Shown here piece after piece: positions 1 to 4,137 of a stretch of 6,854 bases of DNA (positions are counted from its first letter, which is position 1; each line of letters begins with the position of its first letter). The stretch is from NCBI GenBank assembly GCA_034658975.1, contig JAYEGJ010000132.1:1-6854 (forward strand), read 5' to 3'. Both the position numbers and the translations under genes were made by a program. The notes beneath the pieces are model-generated. The model ran no database searches, was not told where the DNA came from, and was given only the letters and a program-made list of their open reading frames with translations. The stretch comes from SZUA-217 sp034658975 (GTDB taxonomy: Bacteria > Actinomycetota > Acidimicrobiia > Spongiisociales > ZC4RG35).

Positions 1-56
1 CCCGGATCGATGGACCGGGGGCCACCTTTGAGGTGAGGCTTCCGCTCGCCGACTAG
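1..56 (+). CDS. C-terminal end of a probable sensor histidine kinase (partial)
   Basis: Only the last 17 codons are visible, read in the frame that begins at base 3 and ending at the TAG at 54-56. They encode RIDGPGATFEVRLPLAD. The G-P-G-A-T-F-x-V-x-L-P pattern matches the G2 box and final beta strand of the HATPase_c domain that ends many sensor histidine kinases, where the glycines form part of the ATP lid and ATP-binding pocket. If so, the protein is a membrane or cytoplasmic kinase that phosphorylates a response regulator, probably encoded further left. Position and strand make it a candidate regulator of the efflux operon downstream, but the gap of about 470 bases suggests separate transcription. 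With so little sequence, another GHKL-type ATPase cannot be excluded. Confidence 0.6.
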   Translation, partial: RIDGPGATFEVRLPLAD

Positions 57-90
57 CACTAGAGCCCTGACCCCGGGTGTCCATCAGCTT

Positions 91-190
91 ATGCCGAGTG
101 GGGGAAACCACCTTTTTCCATGGCCATCCCCGCTGGTTATCGGTGAATACGTCGCAGGGGTGGGTAGGGGACCTTCCCAGGGTCGGGCAT
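91..190 (+). ncRNA. Candidate structured RNA element (unassigned)
   Basis: ATGCCGA at 91-97 can pair with TCGGGCAT at 183-190, leaving one bulged G, so the roughly 100-base segment is closed by a terminal stem. Inside it, GTGG at 98-101 pairs with CCAC at 108-111 around a GGGAAA loop, followed by five T. CCATCCCC at 124-131 pairs with GGGGTGG at 157-163, leaving one bulged T. A closing stem around inner helices is the usual shape of a riboswitch aptamer or small structured RNA. Fragments such as GCCGAGT, GGTGAAT and GTAGGG loosely recall the ydaO (cyclic di-AMP) class, but the order and the conserved 3' part do not fit, so no class is assigned. Alternatively, the hairpin plus T-run at 98-117 could be a weak terminator for the kinase gene. 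Confidence 0.3.
135..146 (+). repeat. 12-base direct repeat, copy 1
   Basis: GGTTATCGGTGA occurs here and again at 360-371 in the same orientation. CCATC lies a few bases upstream of both copies, 6 bases before this one and 4 before the other. This copy lies in the interior loop of the candidate structured segment at 91-190. Confidence 0.7.
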
Positions 191-202
191 TCTTCTCTGT
201 AT

Positions 203-228
203 TTAGCAATCTCTTGCTGACTCTCAGC
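203..228 (+). promoter_or_regulatory. Two mutually exclusive short hairpins
   Basis: TTAGCAA at 203-209 can pair with TTGCTGA at 214-220 around a TCTC loop, with one G-U wobble. The same right arm contains GCTGA at 216-220, which can instead pair with TCAGC at 224-228 around a three-base loop. Only one of the two can form at a time. That is the arrangement expected of a small RNA switch, although such short stems can also arise by chance. Confidence 0.25.
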
Positions 229-265
229 TGACCCGGGACCGAGTTCGAAGGGACACTCCACCACA

Positions 266-303
266 AAGGAGGTCAGGCAGGGGGGGAAAAAGACAATCTG
301 ACC
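266..303 (+). promoter_or_regulatory. Orphan Shine-Dalgarno sequence inside an inverted repeat
   Basis: AAGGAGGT at 266-273 is a perfect complement of the 3' end of 16S rRNA, yet no ATG, GTG or TTG follows at usable spacing. Its 3' end overlaps GGTCAG at 271-276, which is exactly complementary to CTGACC at 298-303. The intervening loop holds a run of seven G and five A. The inverted repeat could mask or expose the ribosome-binding sequence. No protein start is visible, so this may be a ribosome standby or regulatory site, or chance. Confidence 0.2.
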
Positions 304-359
304 ATTCTCCGCATTTCCTCGTCACGCGCCGCGGTCGGAGGGTAGGGTCTCCATCAGGA

Positions 360-371
360 GGTTATCGGTGA
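360..371 (+). repeat. 12-base direct repeat, copy 2
   Basis: This second copy of GGTTATCGGTGA lies 225 bases after the first. It fills the space between the GGAGG ribosome-binding sequence at 357-361 and the ATG at 371-373, so it overlaps the translation start of the short open frame there. Confidence 0.7.
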
Positions 372-541
372 TGCGTGTATGCAGTGGGGGTATGACGCCC
401 TATGGAAGGTTTGGGAACGAATCAAGTGGGCGGGTGATTGCTGACAGGCGAGACTCAAACACGAACCCCTCGTCCGACTGTCCCCAGCCTCTCCAACAGC
501 GGCGCCGGGATGAGGGGATGGCCAGATGTTGCGTTCGATAG
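371..541 (+). CDS. Possible 56-residue leader peptide overlapping the first permease
   Basis: An ATG at 371 follows AGGAGG (356-361) by 9 bases, a stronger ribosome binding site than that of the permease itself. The frame runs 56 codons to the TAG at 539-541 and overlaps the permease start at 526 by 16 bases in another frame, so the permease binding site lies inside it. The product begins MRVCSGGM and is hydrophilic, with cysteines at 4, 37, 53 and 54 and an RRR stretch at 44-46. It has no signal peptide or membrane segment. GC at third codon positions is clearly lower than in the permeases, which argues against an ordinary conserved protein. I do not recognise it. The layout suggests a leader frame translationally coupled to the permease, but it may be a chance frame. 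Confidence 0.3.
   Translation: MRVCSGGMTPYGRFGNESSGRVIADRRDSNTNPSSDCPQPLQQRRRDEGMARCCVR
512..517 (+). promoter_or_regulatory. Ribosome binding site of the first RND permease
   Basis: GAGGGG ends 8 bases before the ATG at 526. It supports that start over the nearby out-of-frame ATG at 518. The paralogous downstream permease has the same number of residues before its first membrane helix, which also supports 526. Confidence 0.6.
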
Positions 542-3500
542 TCCGGTTCAGCCTCCGCTTCCCGTGGCTCGTCGTGGCCGTTGCCGCCGGCCTGGTGTTC
601 ATTGGCTTCCTCCAATTCAGTAACGCGAGGAAAGACCTCCTCCCCGAATTCACGCCAACGACCGTCGAGGTGCAGACCGAGGCCCTAGGGCTTTCTGCCT
701 ACGAGGTCGAGCAATTGATCACCGTTCCCCTGGAGCAGGATCTGCTCAACGGGGTCGCCTTTCTCGACGAGATCGAGTCGGCCTCGCTGCCCGGTCTGTC
801 TTCGGTGGTAATGATCTTCGAGCCCGGGACCGACCTACTCGACGCCCGTCAGGTCGTAGCTGAGCGGTTGACGCAGGCTGTGGCTGTGGCCGGTCTGCCC
901 CAGGTGGCCGATGCCCCACAGATGATCCAACCGCTCTCCTCCACGAGTCGGGTAGCGATTGTCTCCCTGTCCTCATCTGAGCTGACCCCGATCGAGCAGT
1001 CGGTCCAGGCGCGGTGGGTGATCGTGCCCTCGCTGCTCGGAGTCGACGGCGTGGCCAACGTGGCGATCTTCGGATTCCGTGATCGTCAGCTTCAGGTGCT
1101 GGCAGATCCCGAGCGCTTGGCGCAGGAGAAGCTGGACCTCAGCGACATCATCAGGACCTCGGGCAACGCCCTCGAAGTGTCACCTCTCAGCTTCCTCGAG
1201 GCGTCCAGCCCGGGCACCGGTGGCTTCATCGACACCGCCAACCAGCGTTTCCATATCTTCCACGAGCAGACCATCTCCACACCCGAGGAACTGGGCCAAG
1301 TTCCGATCGAGGATGACGAAGGCGCAGCAGTGCTTCGCAACGGCACTCCTTTGCTCCTCGGGGATGTCACCGACATTGTCGAAGATCATCAGCCTCTGAT
1401 CGGCGACGCCCAATGTCAGGATGGCCCCTGCGTCCTCCTGGTTATCGAGAAGTTCCCCGAGGCCAACACGCCTGCGGTGGCCGCCGGGGTTGAAGCAGCC
1501 CTCGAGTCTCTCAAGCCCGGTCTGCCCGGAATAGACGTCGACACATCGATCTACGAGCCGGCGGCCTTCGTCGACACCTCGTTGCAGAATCTGGGTATCG
1601 CCCTGCTCATCGGCGCCATCCTGCTGGTGGCCGTCGTCGGTCTCGTCTTCCTCGAATGGCGAACCGCACTCGTCGCCGTCGTGACCCTCACCGCGTCGTT
1701 GGGAGGGGCCGCGGTCGTGCTCAACCTCTTCGACGTGACCATCAACACGATGATCCTCGCCGGGGTCGCCATGGCCTTGGTGGTGATGATCGACGACGCC
1801 GTGTCCACCGCCGGTCTGATTGCGAAGCGGGCTGAGCAGAAGCGAATCGCCAGCGACGGGGCGCCCCTGCGCCCCACCATCATGGCCGCGGTGGTGGAGA
1901 TGGGGAGACCGGCGCTCTACGCCACCGCAATCGTGGTTGCGGTTCTCGTCCCGTTCTTCGTCGCCGGAGGGGTGATCGGGGCCTTCTTCCAGTCGATCGC
2001 TTTCGCCTATCTGGTTGCCGTGGCGGTTGCCCTGTTGGTGACGCTGATGGCGGCTCCGGCCCTCTCGGTGATCGTGATCCGTAAGTCCAGCGAGGCTGGA
2101 GAGCCGGGCCTTGCTCACCGGATCGAGAACTCCTATGCGAAGCGAGGTCAGCGACGGATGGGCATCACGGCTCCCATGGTGACCTTTGGCCTCCTGGTAC
2201 TCGTAGGACTCATCGCCCTCCCGTTCCTGGACTCGGCGCTGCGGCCATCTCTTCAGGAGCGCGATCTCGTGGTGTCATTGGAGGGGCCGTCGGGAATGTC
2301 ATTGGGGAGCATGGACGAGATCACCGGCGCCGTCGTCGACGATCTCCAAGCCGTGTCGGGCGTGACGAATATCGCTGCTCACGTCGGCCGTGCCATCACC
2401 TCGGACCAGATCGTCAACGTCAATTCGGGAGAGGTCTGGCTGAGCATCGACGAGTCTGCCGATTACGACACCACCGTGGATGCCGTAGAGGGAGTCGTGG
2501 CCGGCTACTCCGAAGTGTCCGCAGATGTGTCCACCTACTCCGACCAGCGTGTCACCGAGGTGCTCGGTCAGTCGTCGGACGAGCTGATAGTCCGTGTCTA
2601 TGGCGAGGACGATCCGACCCTGGCAAGCACCGCCGAAGGCGTGCGCGACGTCGTCGCCGGGGTCGATGGCGTCGGCAGCGCGACAGTCCTGACGGGACTG
2701 GAGGAAGACACGATCGAGATCGAAGTCGACCTCGAGAAGGCGCAGGCACTGGGTCTCAAGCCGGGCGACATTCGGCGCACCGCCGCGACACTGCTGGCGG
2801 GTATAACCGTCGGCAACCTGTTCGAGGAGCAGAAGGTGTTCGATGTGGTTGTGTGGGGGCTTCCCGAGTTGCGACAGACTCCCGAGGACGTCGGCAATCT
2901 CCTGGTGACAACGCCTACCGGATCGCAGGTCCTCCTCAGCGAGGTGGCGGACGTCCGTGTGGTCTCGAGCCCGACGGTGATACGTCACGAGTCGGTTTCC
3001 AAGTTCATCGATGTGAACGTCGTGTCCGACAACGGAGACCTGAGTGGCGTGGCCAGTGCCATCGAGGCCGAGTTGGGCGGGCAGCAGTTCCCGGCGGAGT
3101 TCCACGCTGCAGTCCTTGGCGGTTTCGCCGACGCAGAGGCCAACCGGACAACGGTGATCTCGGTCTCGATAGCGGCCCTGATCATCGTGTACCTGATCCT
3201 CCAGTCGGCCTTCACCAGCTGGAGACTGGCAACGTTGAGCATCTTGCTTTTGCCGGCTGCATTCAGTGGCTCGATCATCGCCACGCTGGTGTTCTCCCGG
3301 GAGTTCTCCTTGGGTGTCATCGCAGGGCTGGTTGCCATCCTCGGCCTTGCCTCGAGGTGGATCGTCACCCTCGTGAAGCACTACCAGGACCTGGAGCGCG
3401 GGGGCGCGGAGTTTGGCAACGAGATGGTTCTCACCGGAACCACGGAGCGGCTTATCCCCATCCTGGCCTCGGGTGCTGCCATCTTCGCGTTCTTCCTCCC

Positions 3501-3702
3501 CGGGGTGATCCGCAGTGGAGTTGCCGGCCTAGAGGTGGTGGGACCGCTCGCCATTGCGGTGGCCGGTGGGGTTCTCACCACCCTCGTGCTCGCCCTCTAC
3601 GTCTTCCCGGCCGCGTATGCCAAATGGGGTTATGTGAAGGATCCGGATAGGTCGTCGGATGACCTGTTCGTGGACTACAGCCGCGAGGAGGAGTTGGTTT
3701 GA
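526..3702 (+). CDS. RND efflux permease, CzcA/CusA-like, divergent relay motifs
   Basis: This complete 1058-residue inner-membrane proton-driven exporter has the normal family length. It shows the RND plan: TM1 at about 13-32, a periplasmic porter region to about 350, TM2-TM6 at about 356-518, TM7 at about 551-567, a second porter region to about 875, and TM8-TM12 at about 877-1030. The N-terminal block with LPEF, VEVQT, LGLSAYEVE and TVPLEQ is typical of the heavy-metal RND class. TM4 keeps the paired acids D423-D424. TM10 keeps R944, at the place of the AcrB relay lysine, and TM11 has S982 near the relay threonine position. Unusually, the residues after D423-D424 read AVSTAGLIAKR, where the neighbouring paralogue has AIIDIENVVRR, and Trp945 replaces the usual Asn after the TM10 basic residue. 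Its only two cysteines, C297 and C302, lie in the periplasmic region. It is the first gene of the operon and its stop overlaps the lipoprotein start. The substrate is unknown; metal export is the family guess. Confidence 0.93.
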   Translation: MLRSIVRFSLRFPWLVVAVAAGLVFIGFLQFSNARKDLLPEFTPTTVEVQTEALGLSAYEVEQLITVPLEQDLLNGVAFLDEIESASLPGLSSVVMIFEPGTDLLDARQVVAERLTQAVAVAGLPQVADAPQMIQPLSSTSRVAIVSLSSSELTPIEQSVQARWVIVPSLLGVDGVANVAIFGFRDRQLQVLADPERLAQEKLDLSDIIRTSGNALEVSPLSFLEASSPGTGGFIDTANQRFHIFHEQTISTPEELGQVPIEDDEGAAVLRNGTPLLLGDVTDIVEDHQPLIGDAQCQDGPCVLLVIEKFPEANTPAVAAGVEAALESLKPGLPGIDVDTSIYEPAAFVDTSLQNLGIALLIGAILLVAVVGLVFLEWRTALVAVVTLTASLGGAAVVLNLFDVTINTMILAGVAMALVVMIDDAVSTAGLIAKRAEQKRIASDGAPLRPTIMAAVVEMGRPALYATAIVVAVLVPFFVAGGVIGAFFQSIAFAYLVAVAVALLVTLMAAPALSVIVIRKSSEAGEPGLAHRIENSYAKRGQRRMGITAPMVTFGLLVLVGLIALPFLDSALRPSLQERDLVVSLEGPSGMSLGSMDEITGAVVDDLQAVSGVTNIAAHVGRAITSDQIVNVNSGEVWLSIDESADYDTTVDAVEGVVAGYSEVSADVSTYSDQRVTEVLGQSSDELIVRVYGEDDPTLASTAEGVRDVVAGVDGVGSATVLTGLEEDTIEIEVDLEKAQALGLKPGDIRRTAATLLAGITVGNLFEEQKVFDVVVWGLPELRQTPEDVGNLLVTTPTGSQVLLSEVADVRVVSSPTVIRHESVSKFIDVNVVSDNGDLSGVASAIEAELGGQQFPAEFHAAVLGGFADAEANRTTVISVSIAALIIVYLILQSAFTSWRLATLSILLLPAAFSGSIIATLVFSREFSLGVIAGLVAILGLASRWIVTLVKHYQDLERGGAEFGNEMVLTGTTERLIPILASGAAIFAFFLPGVIRSGVAGLEVVGPLAIAVAGGVLTTLVLALYVFPAAYAKWGYVKDPDRSSDDLFVDYSREEELV
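3685..3693 (+). promoter_or_regulatory. Ribosome binding site fixing a TTG start
   Basis: GAGGAGGAG, inside the last codons of the first permease, ends 5 bases before the TTG at 3699-3701. The TTG and the permease stop share the bases TTGA. This strong site, and the complete signal peptide that follows, decide for the rare TTG start. Confidence 0.65.
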
Positions 3703-4127
3703 GCGTCAACCGGGTGAGGGCCGGCCTGGTGCTCGCTCTCACCGCCGTTCTGGTTCTGGCCGCATGCAGCGACGAGCCGGTCCAGGAGCTCGAACCTCCG
3801 GCCCACAACGTGCCGATCGAGGGCACCGACCGCTACAGAGTCGTGCTCACCCCGAAGGCGGCGGTGCGGCTCGACATCCAATCACTCCAGGTCGCCGAGA
3901 CCGACCTGGGCCCGGCGGTCTCGAGTGACGCTCTGATCCTGGATCCCGACGGGCGGTTCTGGGTCTATGTGATCCCCGAGCCGCTCCAGTACGAGCGGGT
4001 CGAGCTCGTCTCGGTCCGGGACGAGGGCGGGCAGGCCTACTTCGACGAGGGGCCGACGGTGGGCACAGACGTGGTGGTCGTGGGAGTTCCTGAGTTGTAC
4101 GGCGAAGAGACCGGTGTAGGGAAGTAG
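3699..4127 (+). CDS. Short lipoprotein resembling the C-terminal domain of an RND adaptor
   Basis: This 142-residue protein begins with a lipoprotein signal peptide: R5 and R7, a hydrophobic stretch at about 9-22, and the lipobox L20-A21-A22-C23, so the mature protein should be lipid-anchored outside the membrane at Cys23. Residues from about 45 to the end resemble the membrane-proximal C-terminal part of CusB/CzcB-type adaptors. Signs are the VVLTPKAAVRLDIQ block, the strand DPDGRFWVYVIPEPL, and the ending VVVVGVPELYGEETGVGK, close to the VGAAELYG-x-E-x-GVG ending I recall from such proteins. The lipoyl and alpha-helical hairpin parts of a full adaptor of roughly 350-450 residues are absent, with no room for them between the flanking genes. 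It lies between two permeases, which indicates a partner role. A short adaptor would suit a cell without a TolC-type outer-membrane channel. The function is inferred from similarity and position. Confidence 0.8.
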   Translation: MSVNRVRAGLVLALTAVLVLAACSDEPVQELEPPAHNVPIEGTDRYRVVLTPKAAVRLDIQSLQVAETDLGPAVSSDALILDPDGRFWVYVIPEPLQYERVELVSVRDEGGQAYFDEGPTVGTDVVVVGVPELYGEETGVGK

Positions 4128-4137
4128 GGGTACAGCG

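Larger units (their letters stand above)
57..525. other. Long intergenic leader before the RND operon
   Basis: About 470 bases separate the kinase stop from the first permease start. I see no gene here other than the short frame at 371-541. The stretch contains a stem-closed segment at 91-190, alternative hairpins at 203-228, an unused Shine-Dalgarno-like sequence at 266-273 followed by a G7A5 tract at 280-291, a CTCC-ATCA-GGAG hairpin at 349-360, and two copies of a 12-base repeat. I could not find a convincing -35/-10 pair. TAGGGT at 343-348 fits the loose actinobacterial -10 pattern TANNNT, but it has no good -35 box. Confidence 0.6.

Noticed and set aside
91..232. ydaO (cyclic di-AMP) riboswitch
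   Set aside because: GCCGA, GGTGAAT and GTAGGG occur in the right order, but the conserved 3' block (CCGACAGCTAACC-like) is displaced and the helices do not match. I kept it as an unassigned structured candidate only.
239..263. tRNA- or tmRNA-like 3' end (GTTCGAA followed by CTCCACCA)
   Set aside because: The five bases on either side of the would-be T-loop do not pair, and no matching 5' acceptor strand or other arms are present upstream.
343..348. Promoter -10 box TAGGGT
   Set aside because: It matches TANNNT but has no recognisable -35 sequence at suitable spacing, so it cannot be supported as a promoter.
361..405. Fluoride riboswitch-like words (GGTGATG followed by TATGACGCCCTATG)
   Set aside because: The conserved central ACCGC-type element and the expected pseudoknot pairing are missing. 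The resemblance is limited to short words.
3220..3233. 14-base repeat TGGAGACTGGCAAC, also at 6820-6833, exactly 3600 bases apart
   Set aside because: It falls at the same codons (SWRLAT) in the two paralogous permeases and is explained by gene homology, not by a mobile or recombination element.
2299..3381. Long open frame on the minus strand inside the first permease
   Set aside because: It is an antisense shadow of a GC-rich gene. Its translation is rich in D, R, G and H, shows no domain, and lies wholly within a convincing coding region. The same applies to the minus-strand frames at 1180-2118 and 5419-5979.
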